Assembly: GCF_001294455.1 (NCBI RefSeq)
Contig: NZ_LIKT01000033.1
Coordinates: 1-37,510, forward strand
Direction of reading: 5' to 3'
Origin: Phaeobacter sp. 11ANDIMAR09
GTDB taxonomy: Bacteria > Pseudomonadota > Alphaproteobacteria > Rhodobacterales > Rhodobacteraceae
DNA: 37,510 bases
Numbering within the stretch: position 1 is the stretch's first letter; each line of letters opens with the position of its first letter. This document shows, in pieces, positions 1 to 8,403 of the stretch. Below the pieces are notes generated by a model. It was not told the origin of the DNA. It saw only the letters and a program-made list of their open reading frames with translations, and searched no databases. Position numbers and translations under genes: made by a program.

Positions 1-93
1 GACGGCCATCCAGATATGCCTGACGATGAAGGTGCTGTTCGGTATGGCGCTCCGACATTTCAATCTCATGGGCTTTGGATAGAGCGAATGAAG
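1..93 (+). other. Possible C-terminal end of a gene entering from the left
   Basis: The first forward frame is open from base 1 to a TAA at 91-93 and gives about 30 residues. It could be the tail of a gene that begins outside the window. No family can be recognised from so little sequence, and the overlapping frame at 75-332 is an alternative. Confidence 0.2.
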
Positions 94-332
94 ATTTAAT
101 CTCAGGTGCTTACGAGGCATGTAATCAGCCTGTTCTGTTCGCTTGGTATGGTAGCTTTGGTGGCGGCCCGGTGTTGCCCGATGAACTAGCAGTCCCCGCC
201 TCGACTGAATTTGACGAAGTCATTCTATTTCGCTCCGGTATCGTTCGTGAAGGCACTCAGATAGCACTCGATAAAATAGCAATCTTCAATGACATTACTC
301 ATTCGCGCTGTTTCACTGAGGCCGAAAGCTGA
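75..332 (+). CDS. Hypothetical small protein, doubtful
   Basis: An 85-residue open frame from a TTG start. The frame is open from position 30 but has no ATG, and no ribosome binding site is visible before the TTG. The composition is protein-like (mixed hydrophobic and acidic residues, a GGGPVLP turn), but I recognise no domain. It may be the 3' part of a gene whose 5' part is the partial frame at 1-93, joined by a frameshift, which would make it a remnant. It ends at the edge of a dispersed repeat copy. It is listed because no other gene explains this stretch. Confidence 0.25.
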   Translation: MDRANEDLISGAYEACNQPVLFAWYGSFGGGPVLPDELAVPASTEFDEVILFRSGIVREGTQIALDKIAIFNDITHSRCFTEAES

Positions 333-334
333 CA

Positions 335-592
335 TCCACGCACCTTGCAGCATTCGGGATTTTGGGCTCGAAGCGGACATGCGGCGGTGCGGCGGCAGGG
401 TCGTAGCAATACCGCACGAGTTCCCAGCCGCCTGATGACAGCAGTCAGCCCGAAGTAGTCATCCGTGCCTGGCACGACATGAGGTGAGGCCCTTGCATGG
501 GGGGCGGAAAGCGGAACTTCGCCGCAAGTGCAGTACTTCAATAGCAAATTGGTGAAAGCGGCCGTTCCCTTGGGAAAGGGTTGCAACAAGCA
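335..592 (+). repeat. Dispersed intergenic repeat, copy A
   Basis: This stretch carries the marks of the repeat family found in most long gaps here: a GACAGCAGTCAGCCC core near 434, a GGGCGGAAAGCGGA segment near 501, and an AAAGCGGCCGTTCCC end near 555. The order and spacing match copy B at 9928-10155, but this copy is strongly diverged. The minus-strand frame across it (299-589) is taken as spurious. Confidence 0.6.
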
Positions 593-804
593 GATGGAGC
601 ACCCAGTTGCGCTATCTTTGTGAAAACCTGTCTTTGATCAATGAGCCTACAGGCACCCTTTTCGGTGAGGTCATTGAGGGATCCGGGCTTTGGGCGTAGG
701 TTTTGGGATCATAACTCTGAGCTATGTATCCCAAGGTCACCACAACAAATAGAAGAAAAAGGCGCTCCACTCTTGGCTTCCTAGTCTTTCAATGGCCGGT
801 TGAT
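593..804. other. Gene-free gap
   Basis: About 210 bases between repeat copy A and the mipA stop. No convincing gene, terminator or operator was seen. Confidence 0.5.
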
Positions 805-1620
805 TTAGAAACTGTACATGGCAAAGAGACCAACAGAAGTGCCACTTTTGTCCTGCACAAAGGGGCTATTCTTGGCATCTCCCATGAGTTCAGAATAGGT
901 CACCGAGGCCCCAAGGCTCCAGCGATCTGTCAATGGGGCACGAATGCCGAGTTCCAGGTTGACTGCGTGAAAACCACTGGTTGCAGTGAATTGACTTAGG
1001 CCCGAAGTGCCCGCCTGCGCACTGGAAACACCATAGTAGGTCTGATTGAAGTCATCGTTCCCCCAATCCGCAGACAGCCCGGCGATCAGCATCGGGCCAG
1101 CCTCTCGTGGAGAGTCAAAACGCCCCATGTCCGCCATCGACATCCGGCCGGTCAGAACCCGCAAAGGGATCGTGCCCTCAAGGCCGACCGTGGCGCTTAC
1201 ACCTTCAGAGCCCTTGGTATATTTGGTCATTTCCAGATATGGCGTGACCGGACCTAATTCGTATTCGAACGCCAGGTTAAAGGTCGCACCTCCGTCGATA
1301 TCCCCAAGACCATTCAAGAAAACACTATCGCTTTCATCGCGTCCAAAGTCATAGCCAACCGAAGCTGAAACCGTGAAAGCGTCTGCATTGTAGGAATAGC
1401 CAATGCCACCGGGGCCGATGAAGATGCGATCGCGCCAGTTCAGTTCGAACATGGGCATAGCTCCGGTATCTGTCTCGCTGGAGCCGAGGAACTCTGGCCC
1501 TGATACAGCTCCAATACCGATCCGGCCTTCCCAATCACCTTCTGCAAGCGCGCGGCCTGCTGGGAATGCTGCGATCAGGAATACTCCGGCCCCAGCCGCT
1601 AGTTTGAAAAGTGGTTTCAT
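805..1620 (-). CDS. MipA/OmpV family outer-membrane protein
   Basis: A 271-residue protein with a Sec signal peptide (residues 1-26, ending AGRALA-EGDW). Alternating amphipathic strands follow, and it ends in an aromatic residue (MYSF) typical of outer-membrane barrels. The GDWEGRIGIGAVSGPEFLGS start, the NWRDRIFIGPGGIGYSY block and the LGASVTYSELMGDAKNSPFV block near the C-terminus are characteristic of MipA/OmpV. In this family MipA scaffolds murein enzymes, while relatives near efflux loci are often induced by cell-envelope stress. Here it lies 97 bp downstream of the RND permease on the same strand and across from an OmpR-type regulator, so I infer co-regulation with the pump. The start is fixed by the signal peptide. 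Confidence 0.88.
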   Translation of the reverse strand: MKPLFKLAAGAGVFLIAAFPAGRALAEGDWEGRIGIGAVSGPEFLGSSETDTGAMPMFELNWRDRIFIGPGGIGYSYNADAFTVSASVGYDFGRDESDSVFLNGLGDIDGGATFNLAFEYELGPVTPYLEMTKYTKGSEGVSATVGLEGTIPLRVLTGRMSMADMGRFDSPREAGPMLIAGLSADWGNDDFNQTYYGVSSAQAGTSGLSQFTATSGFHAVNLELGIRAPLTDRWSLGASVTYSELMGDAKNSPFVQDKSGTSVGLFAMYSF

Positions 1621-1704
1621 ATCTCTTTCTCAGTCCTTTTGAAGAGGGTCTTCGCAGCGGTTTACCGCGCTGATTTCGCGCATTTGTCGCGAGACAGGGC
1701 TAAA

Positions 1705-1720
1705 GTGTAAAAAAGTGTCA
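1705..1720 (-). promoter_or_regulatory. Candidate response-regulator box before mipA (TGT-N7-TGT)
   Basis: The plus strand reads GTGTAAAAAAGTGTCA, overlapping the RND permease stop and about 85 bp from the mipA start. It nearly matches the sequence at 7560-7577 in the divergent tolC/response-regulator promoter region. Two TGT half-sites 10 bp apart suit an OmpR-family dimer. The function is inferred. Confidence 0.45.
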
Positions 1721-4700
1721 CGCGGCACTTCGGCGTTTTGATGTGCCGAACCAGTGATGCAAGAATGTGTCCGACAAAGCGGCACTCAGGCTGAGCAAAA
1801 CGGGGATCAGGAACAATGTGATCAGGGTCGCGAACAACACGCCAAAGGCCAGAGACACAGCCATGGGGATAAGGATCTGTGCCTGTTCCGAAGTCTCAAG
1901 AACCAGTGGGATCAAACCGGCGAAGGTGGTGATTGAGGTCAGCATCACGGCTCTGAAACGCGCCTGACCGGCATCTAGCAGGGCAGCGTCTCCCACCAAT
2001 CCCTTGTCCAGATTGCTGCGGTAGCGACTGACCAGAACCAGGGAATCGTTCACCACAACCCCGCTGAGGGCCAGAATGCCAAAGAACGACAGCAGCGACA
2101 CGGGCAAGCCGATGACCAGATGGCCAATCACTGCGCCGACCACGCCAAAGGGTATCGCCAGCATGATGATCACCGGCTGCAGATAGGATTTCAGCGGGAT
2201 CGCCAGCAGCGCATAGATCATCAACAAGGCCAGAACAAACCCGCTGCTAAGCTGGCCGGTTGCCTCTTTTTCCTCAACCGCCTCGCCAGAGATGCTGAGT
2301 GTCAGGCCGCTGTGCTTGGCCAGCAGATCGGGGAAGACCTCCCGTTCCAAATTGGCTACCAGAGCGGCGACCGAGGACAGGTCCTTGTTGACCTTGGCGG
2401 AAATCTCAACCGTGCGAATGCCATCGATCCGCTTCAGCTCCAGCAGAGTTTCACGTTGGTGCAGACGCACCACGGTATTCAAGGGCACCGTTCCGCCCGC
2501 AGGCGTGCGCAGCCGGATCTGGCTCAGATCACTGACGCTATTGCGTTCATTTTCAGGGTAGCGAACCCGAACCTGGACCTCCTCGTCAGCACGCTGGATA
2601 CGCTGCGCCTCATAGCCAAAAACCGCATTGCGGATCTGGGTGATCACGTCGCGATTGGTCAGGCCCAGGGCCTCACCAAGGGGGAGCAGCTCAAATGACA
2701 GTTCCAGAGTTTCTTTGTCCAGATCTGTGAGGATGTCGTATAGCTCCGGCATGGTAGAGAGGTGTTGCTGCAGCTCCGCCAAAGCTGAGGTCGCCACCAC
2801 AGGATCTTCCGATCCAAAGCGAATGTGCAGGTCTTCAACCCCGTCAAAGTCGGCATAGATTTCCATCTGTTGCACCCCGACCGGTAGGGTTTCCGGCAGG
2901 CCAGCAGCCGCGCGCCAGCGGTCAACGAAAACGCCAGATCCAAAGGCGCGGCTGGTACCATCAATCAGGGCTACCGAAATCAACAGGCTCTCGGCTTTGG
3001 TTGAGGAGACATAGTAGTTTGATACTGGCGACTCCGTCATGCCGTTGTCTTTTTGCAGATTTTCGGCGGCTTTGATCAGGCTGTCCTCTAATTGACGCGC
3101 CACCTTTGCAGTGAGCGCTGGGGGCGCGCCGCTTTCCAGGGTCACAGACATATAGACCGCACTGGAATCATTGTTGGGAAAGAAGTTGGTCTTGACGATG
3201 CCGTGACTTAACAGGCCGAGGGTAAAGATCATCGAGGCGAGAAAGATCATCATGGCCTGCAGTGGATAGCGCAGGGCAATACGCAGCATTGGTAAGTAAA
3301 GATGCTGGATTGCCCCTTGCATTGCCCGATCTACGCTAGACTGCGTTTTCCGCCATCCTCGACTGATTGCGGTGTTCTTAGAGGCTTTGTGAAGATCCAT
3401 ATGGGCCAGATGGGCAGGTAGGATGAATTTGGACTCCACCAAGGAAAACAGCAGGCACAGGATCACCACCACGGCAATGATTTTGAAGGAGCCGCCAAAA
3501 TCTCCGGAGAAAGTCGTCAGCGGAAAAAAGGCGGCTACGGTGGTCAACACGCCGAAGGTTGCGGGCGTGGCGACCTCTAGTGCGCCACGCACTGCGGTTT
3601 CTACCCCGCCGCCATGTTTTCGCTTGTGCGCATAGATGTTTTCGCCAGTGACAATGGCGTCATCCACCACAATGCCAAGGGTGATGATAAAGCCAAAGGT
3701 CGACAGGTCATTGAGCGAGTAATCATAGCCAATCGGCCCCATAACATAGAGCGCTCCGGCAAAGGCTACCGGAATACCCAGCGCCACCCAAAAGGCCACC
3801 CGAAGATCCAGAAACAGCGCCAGCATAACAAAGACCAGCGCCATGCCGGTCAAGGCGTTCTTGGACATCAGAGCCAGGCGATCACGTATCGATTGCGCCT
3901 CATCCTGCCAGCTCTCAAGCGTCAAACCCTCCGGCATCCATGGCGCAGCCCGCAGCTCTTCCAGCTTGGCCTGTACTGTATCCGAGGTCTGGGTAATGGA
4001 ATCCTTGCCGATCAACTGCACGTCCAGCCGGATGGAGGGGGCGCCTTTGTAGATCGACAGGATCGCATCCTCGGTGAAGCCATCAATGACCCGCGCCACA
4101 TCTGACAGGCGCACAACGCCGCCCTGTGGTGAGACCCGAATGCGTGTCTCCAGCAGATCGCTGCCAAAATAGGCCTGATTACGGCTTTGCAGGCTTAGGG
4201 TGCCGCGGTCCGATTGCAGGGTGCCAGCAGACAGGCTGATCGAGCGGCCCTGCACTGCCCGTGCCACCTCCTCAAACGTCAGCCCATAGGCGCGCAGCTT
4301 TTCTTCTTCCAGTTCAACCGTGATCTCGGAAGCGCGAGCGCCTTCGGTGGTGACTTTGCTGACAGCGGGAAGGGCCAAAAGGGTTTCGCGGACCCGGCGG
4401 GAAGCTTCCTTGAGGGTTGCGTGATCCTGCCCGCCCATGACCTGCACATAGATCACATGGCGCTCTTCCTGTTCCAGCGCGATGGTGGTGCTTTCGACCT
4501 GGGCTGGAAAGCTGGTGATTGCATCGACCCGGTCCTTGATATCGGATTTGAGCTGCGCCAGCGGATAATCCTTGATCCCCTGCACCGTGGTGATCGCCGC
4601 ATCGGCCGTGATGGTCGAGATGATCTGCTTAATCCCCTGCAACCCATTCAAGGCCTGCTCCACCTTAACAGCCGCGCCTTCTTCTACGTCCTCAGGCGAG

Positions 4701-4900
4701 GCCCCTTCGAAGTTGACGGTAATAGTGACATTGCGCGGGGCATCAGCGGGAAAGCCCTCGGTGCGCATATTCATTCCAGTGATCAAGCCCATGGAGAGGA
4801 TGATCAGCATCAGCAGATTGGCAGCCACTGTGTTGCGGGCAAACCAACTGATCCAGCCTTTGGCCTGTTCTTGTTTTGGCTTCGGCGTTTGGGTGCTCAT
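1718..4900 (-). CDS. RND efflux pump permease (AcrB/HAE-type)
   Basis: A 1060-residue inner-membrane proton antiporter, the usual length for the family. It opens with FARNTVAANLLMLIILSMG (first membrane helix, residues 20-40). Periplasmic porter domains follow, with the second helix set from about 345. The helix-4 motif TLGIVVDDAIVTGEN carries the paired aspartates D413 and D414 that relay protons. A second porter half and helices 7-12 follow from about 540. It is the energy-transducing part of a tripartite pump with the adaptor and outer-membrane channel just upstream. Its ATG overlaps the adaptor stop by 4 bp, so the two are translationally coupled. The substrate cannot be read from sequence; the DD motif argues for an organic-compound (HAE) rather than a heavy-metal pump. 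Confidence 0.95.
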   Translation of the reverse strand: MSTQTPKPKQEQAKGWISWFARNTVAANLLMLIILSMGLITGMNMRTEGFPADAPRNVTITVNFEGASPEDVEEGAAVKVEQALNGLQGIKQIISTITADAAITTVQGIKDYPLAQLKSDIKDRVDAITSFPAQVESTTIALEQEERHVIYVQVMGGQDHATLKEASRRVRETLLALPAVSKVTTEGARASEITVELEEEKLRAYGLTFEEVARAVQGRSISLSAGTLQSDRGTLSLQSRNQAYFGSDLLETRIRVSPQGGVVRLSDVARVIDGFTEDAILSIYKGAPSIRLDVQLIGKDSITQTSDTVQAKLEELRAAPWMPEGLTLESWQDEAQSIRDRLALMSKNALTGMALVFVMLALFLDLRVAFWVALGIPVAFAGALYVMGPIGYDYSLNDLSTFGFIITLGIVVDDAIVTGENIYAHKRKHGGGVETAVRGALEVATPATFGVLTTVAAFFPLTTFSGDFGGSFKIIAVVVILCLLFSLVESKFILPAHLAHMDLHKASKNTAISRGWRKTQSSVDRAMQGAIQHLYLPMLRIALRYPLQAMMIFLASMIFTLGLLSHGIVKTNFFPNNDSSAVYMSVTLESGAPPALTAKVARQLEDSLIKAAENLQKDNGMTESPVSNYYVSSTKAESLLISVALIDGTSRAFGSGVFVDRWRAAAGLPETLPVGVQQMEIYADFDGVEDLHIRFGSEDPVVATSALAELQQHLSTMPELYDILTDLDKETLELSFELLPLGEALGLTNRDVITQIRNAVFGYEAQRIQRADEEVQVRVRYPENERNSVSDLSQIRLRTPAGGTVPLNTVVRLHQRETLLELKRIDGIRTVEISAKVNKDLSSVAALVANLEREVFPDLLAKHSGLTLSISGEAVEEKEATGQLSSGFVLALLMIYALLAIPLKSYLQPVIIMLAIPFGVVGAVIGHLVIGLPVSLLSFFGILALSGVVVNDSLVLVSRYRSNLDKGLVGDAALLDAGQARFRAVMLTSITTFAGLIPLVLETSEQAQILIPMAVSLAFGVLFATLITLFLIPVLLSLSAALSDTFLHHWFGTSKRRSAA

Positions 4901-6060
4901 TGGTTTGTGTTCCCAATCTTCAAATTGGCGCGCAGCTCTTCCAATGGCAGCGATGCAGCGATAACGCGGGGCCGGACTTTGGAGCCTTTTAGGTAGCTGC
5001 TGCGGGGCAGGGCGACTCGCAACTCGGTCTCATGCCCTGCTGGAGGAGTAATAAAATATCGGCCGTCGGCAACAAAGATTGGTTCAACTGAAACCGACTT
5101 CAGGTGATCTGTTTCATCCAGAAACCAGAGCTGCCCCTGACGAGAGATCAGCGCTTCTGGTATGTCATAAAGCGCCGCATGGTGGCGGCCTTGCAGATCA
5201 ACAGTGACAAATTGCCCAGGCATGGCACCTGCATGGCTATCCATCTCCACCACGACATTGACCCAGCGGTTTTGCGCATCCACCGCCGGGTCTACCCGGA
5301 CAATCCGCCCCCACCAATTGTTGCCCTGTGGGGTGGACAGTCTTGCGCGTGTACCTTCGCCTTTCGGATCCAGGTCCAGGCGCTTCATCTGATCAGCTGT
5401 GAGCGGCGTAGTGACCTCAAAGACACTGGCGTCAAACACCACGGCAATTTGGCTGCCGGACTGGATGACTTCGCCGGGGTTGAGGCTGCGGCTGACCACC
5501 ACTCCGTCAAAAGGGGCCGAAATACGCGTTTGATGCAGATCGTATTCAGCCTGCGCCAGGGCCGCCTCAGCCGCTTCAAGTGCAGCCTGAACCTCTGCCA
5601 ATTGCGGTTGGCGCAGGGTCAAAGGGCTGGGCTCGCCACCAAGACCAGAGGCCCGCCAGTTGTCCAAGGCAAGTTTCCCGCGCTGCTCTTCTTCCAACAG
5701 GGCCCGTTGCGCCGAAGCCAAGGAGGAGTGTGCTGAGGCCACGGCACTGCGATAGGTGGTATCTTCGATTTCTGCCAGGATATCGCCCCGCTTGAACTGG
5801 GAGCCGGTTAACAATGCCGGGCTGATAGAAACGACACGCCCACTGACCTCGGCGGACAGCGTGCTTTGCCAACGCGGGCTTATTTGGCCATGGCTGGTAA
5901 TCAGATCCTGTTTTGGACCGGGGCGCAGCAGATGCACCTCTGCCGGTATGAGCGGCGATATTTCCTCGGCTAGGCTTGGTGTGCTGTCTTCGCTGGGGGC
6001 ATAAAGCAGGAAAGCGCAGGCCCCGGCCAGGACGGCGGCCCCAGTCAGTTTCTTGAGCAT
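4897..6060 (-). CDS. RND efflux periplasmic adaptor (HlyD/AcrA-like membrane fusion protein)
   Basis: The frame is open to 6153, but the start is placed at the ATG at 6060, where MLKKLTGAAVLAGACAFLLY forms an N-terminal anchor; the product is 387 residues. It links permease to channel across the periplasm. Two lipoyl half-motifs are visible, AEVSGRVVSISP with FKRGDILAEIE, and ISAPFDGVVVSRSLNPGEVI. They flank a long Ala/Glu/Gln-rich alpha-hairpin (about residues 105-165), followed by beta-barrel and membrane-proximal domains. The start lies 4 bp from the channel stop and the stop overlaps the permease start, so the three genes form one tight operon. Confidence 0.93.
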   Translation of the reverse strand: MLKKLTGAAVLAGACAFLLYAPSEDSTPSLAEEISPLIPAEVHLLRPGPKQDLITSHGQISPRWQSTLSAEVSGRVVSISPALLTGSQFKRGDILAEIEDTTYRSAVASAHSSLASAQRALLEEEQRGKLALDNWRASGLGGEPSPLTLRQPQLAEVQAALEAAEAALAQAEYDLHQTRISAPFDGVVVSRSLNPGEVIQSGSQIAVVFDASVFEVTTPLTADQMKRLDLDPKGEGTRARLSTPQGNNWWGRIVRVDPAVDAQNRWVNVVVEMDSHAGAMPGQFVTVDLQGRHHAALYDIPEALISRQGQLWFLDETDHLKSVSVEPIFVADGRYFITPPAGHETELRVALPRSSYLKGSKVRPRVIAASLPLEELRANLKIGNTNQ

Positions 6061-6064
6061 GAGA

Positions 6065-7483
6065 TCAAACTCCGGTTCCCAGCGCCAGGCCAAGCGCCAC
6101 GCGGTTTTGCAACCGCGCGTTCCGCAAGGCCCAAAGCTGGCTTTGAATGTCAAACACCGCGTTGCGCGCGCTCAGCAGGCTGAGGATATCCACCAGTCCG
6201 GCGCGATAGCGTGTTTCTGTGGTTGTTTCTGCTGCTCGGGCATGGGTGACGGCCGCCGCAAGCTGTGTTTCACGCCGCGCCAGAATATGTTCCTGCTCCA
6301 GCCCACGCTCGACCTCGGCAAAGGCCGTGAGGGCGGTCTGCAAGTAGGTGAGAACGGCCTGATCAGCACGGTTTTTGGAACTGGCAATATTGGCTTTTAA
6401 ACGTCCCGCCTGGAAAATCGGTACTGTTAGCGCCGAGGCCAATGACCAGATCGTGGCCCCATGGCTGAGAGCGCCAAAATCGGAACTGGTGCTGCCGAAC
6501 TGTCCGGTGATGGAAATCTGTGGTAGCAGGTCTTTTTGGCTGACCGAAATACGTTTGTTGGCAGCCACCACATCCTGCCAGGCCGCCCGCATGTCAGGTC
6601 GGTTGGTGAGAACTGTCAGGGGAACCCCAGCCGCCGGGGCGGGCAACAGGCGGGGAAGGTAGGCCGGGACCGCAAGATCGTTGTCCGGATATTGCCCCAA
6701 CAGAATCTCGACCCCGCGGACAGCGTCGTGCGATTGTCCCGTGTTCAGTGCCAGGGCGGCTTTGGACAAGGCTACATCGCGTTCAATGGCCGACAGATCT
6801 TCCAGGGCGCCAATACCAGACCGGTAGTTTTCGCGGGCGTTTTGCGCACTGGCCTGCAGAACCTTCAAACGCTGCCCCTCCAGCGTCTGTTGTTTGTGCG
6901 CGGTCACCGCATCAAACCAGGCCTGCATCAGCTGCGCTGCAGTTGAGGCTCGCATGGCATCATGACGGGCGATCTGTGCTTGCTGGTCGGCCCTGGCTGC
7001 AAAACGGCGGTCCGACTGGCGCCCCCAGATATCCACTTCCCACTGTACATCGAGCGCGGGGCTGAGGCTGTCACCGGCTTGGTTGGCACGGCTGGCATTC
7101 ACATTGCCTGACAGCTGTGGCCAAGCGTCGGCCTTTGTGGTGTTTAGATCAATCCCAGCCAGTTCCAGCTGTTTAGCTGACAGTAAGACATCAAGATTGT
7201 TTTCCAGGGCCTGGGTTACTGCGGCGCGCAGAGCGGCGTCGTCAAACAGATCCAGCAGCGTGTCGGTGATCTGACTGTTAAGGGAGGCACGGTTCGAGAA
7301 CTCCGCTGGCGCATTCAAAAGCTTATTCGGTTCCTCCAGTGGTATTGGTTGCAATTCACTACAGGCCACCAGGCCCGTTGATAAAACCGCAAAGGCGCTC
7401 CACAGTCGGCGTGATCCCGGCTGCCTCGTACTTCCACTTACCCAACCCTCTGGGCGATGCCCCTGGCTGCTGTTCTTTGTCAA
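6065..7483 (-). CDS. Outer-membrane efflux lipoprotein, NodT/OprM family
   Basis: A 472-residue TolC-superfamily channel and the first gene of the efflux operon. The N-terminus has a hydrophobic segment ending in a lipobox (STGLVAC), so Cys41 is the likely lipidated residue. Repeated long helices rich in Ala, Gln and Leu with NNLDVLLSAKQLELAGIDL, VQWEVDIWGRQSDRR and TVPIFQAGRLKANI motifs are typical of NodT-type proteins, as is the AEVERGLEQEHILARRE hairpin near the end. The basic tail before the hydrophobic stretch is unusually long, so a downstream start is possible, but no better start codon is obvious. It forms the exit duct for the pump. Confidence 0.93.
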   Translation of the reverse strand: MTKNSSQGHRPEGWVSGSTRQPGSRRLWSAFAVLSTGLVACSELQPIPLEEPNKLLNAPAEFSNRASLNSQITDTLLDLFDDAALRAAVTQALENNLDVLLSAKQLELAGIDLNTTKADAWPQLSGNVNASRANQAGDSLSPALDVQWEVDIWGRQSDRRFAARADQQAQIARHDAMRASTAAQLMQAWFDAVTAHKQQTLEGQRLKVLQASAQNARENYRSGIGALEDLSAIERDVALSKAALALNTGQSHDAVRGVEILLGQYPDNDLAVPAYLPRLLPAPAAGVPLTVLTNRPDMRAAWQDVVAANKRISVSQKDLLPQISITGQFGSTSSDFGALSHGATIWSLASALTVPIFQAGRLKANIASSKNRADQAVLTYLQTALTAFAEVERGLEQEHILARRETQLAAAVTHARAAETTTETRYRAGLVDILSLLSARNAVFDIQSQLWALRNARLQNRVALGLALGTGV

Positions 7484-7674
7484 ACCGAACGCCTCATGTC
7501 ATTTTCGATTTGTCAGCTAGGCAGCCATTGTCGCCAATTTGTGCCGTTCACTGAGGCAAATGTAAAAAAATGTATCAGGCATCGCCTCTGATATATCTGG
7601 CGACAATTGGGCAATTCTTTTTACCTAATAAAGTAGCTAGGCTGGTGCCAACAGTACCGAGAAAGACCCAAGTG
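7484..7674. promoter_or_regulatory. Divergent promoter region between efflux operon and its two-component genes
   Basis: This 190-bp gap separates the minus-strand channel gene from the plus-strand response regulator. It holds an inverted pair, ATTGTCGCCA (7527-7536) and TGGCGACAAT (7598-7607). Between them is a TGT-N7-TGT motif at 7561-7573 within an A-run, very like the one at 1705-1720. Placement between divergent promoters suggests control of both by the adjacent regulator. Exact -10 and -35 boxes are not clear. Confidence 0.5.
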
Positions 7675-8403
7675 ATGCCTGCGCATGAACCACATATTCT
7701 GGTCGTTGATGACCACAAGAAGATCCGCGATCCCTTGGCCGAATACCTGGAGCGCAATGGGTTTCGTGCCACAAAAGCCGCCAATGGCACCCAAGCCTAC
7801 AATGCACTAAAAACAGCCAATATTGACCTTGTGGTTTTGGATATTCTGATGCCCGGTGAAAGCGGTTTAGATATCTGTCGACGCGTTCGCGAAACCCGTG
7901 ACATCCCGGTCATTTTGTTGACAGCCGTTACGGATGAAACCGACCGGATTGTCGGGCTGGAGCTAGGGGCTGATGACTATGTGACCAAGCCCTTCAATCC
8001 TCGCGAGCTCTTGGCCCGGATCCGTAGCATCCTACGGCGCGTCAACAGTCTGCCCAAGCAATATTCAGAGCTGTCTGATGGCTTTATGCAGTTTGGCCCC
8101 TGGCAGCTGGACATGGGGCAAAGACATCTGAGCAAGATCACCAACCCGGAAGAAGAGGTCGAACTGAGCAGCGTCGAATTCAAACTGCTCAGCTCTTTCC
8201 TGCTACACCCGCGTATGGTGTTATCACGCGACCAACTGCTGGATCAGGTCAGCGGACGCGCGGGCACAGTCTTTGATCGCAGTATCGACAATCAGGTCAG
8301 CCGTTTGCGAAAAAAAATCGAAGACAACCCCAAGAAACCTGAGTTCATCAAAACCGTCTGGGGCGGCGGCTACACCTTCAGCTGCGATGTGGTGCGGCTG
8401 TGA
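7675..8403 (+). CDS. OmpR-family two-component response regulator
   Basis: The frame runs back to 7570, but the receiver starts at MPAHEPHILVVDDH, so the ATG at 7675 (or the GTG just before it) is chosen, giving 242 residues. The receiver (residues 6-122) shows the acidic pair DD in VVDDH, phospho-acceptor Asp56 in VVLDILMP, the conserved Thr in LLTA and the Lys in YVTKPF. The winged-helix effector (about 150-240) contains the VELSSVEFKLLSSFLLHP segment, the RSIDNQVSRLRKKIE recognition region and an FIKTVWGGGYTF wing. It is translated with the kinase that overlaps its end. Its divergent position beside the RND operon makes that operon its likely target. Confidence 0.93.
   Translation: MPAHEPHILVVDDHKKIRDPLAEYLERNGFRATKAANGTQAYNALKTANIDLVVLDILMPGESGLDICRRVRETRDIPVILLTAVTDETDRIVGLELGADDYVTKPFNPRELLARIRSILRRVNSLPKQYSELSDGFMQFGPWQLDMGQRHLSKITNPEEEVELSSVEFKLLSSFLLHPRMVLSRDQLLDQVSGRAGTVFDRSIDNQVSRLRKKIEDNPKKPEFIKTVWGGGYTFSCDVVRL

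Noticed and set aside
299-589. Minus-strand 96-residue frame
   Set aside because: It lies wholly in dispersed repeat copy A, is rich in Arg, Cys and Pro, and has no ribosome binding site or domain.
2120-2698. Long plus-strand frames inside the RND permease
   Set aside because: They are antisense shadows of a strongly supported 1060-residue gene.
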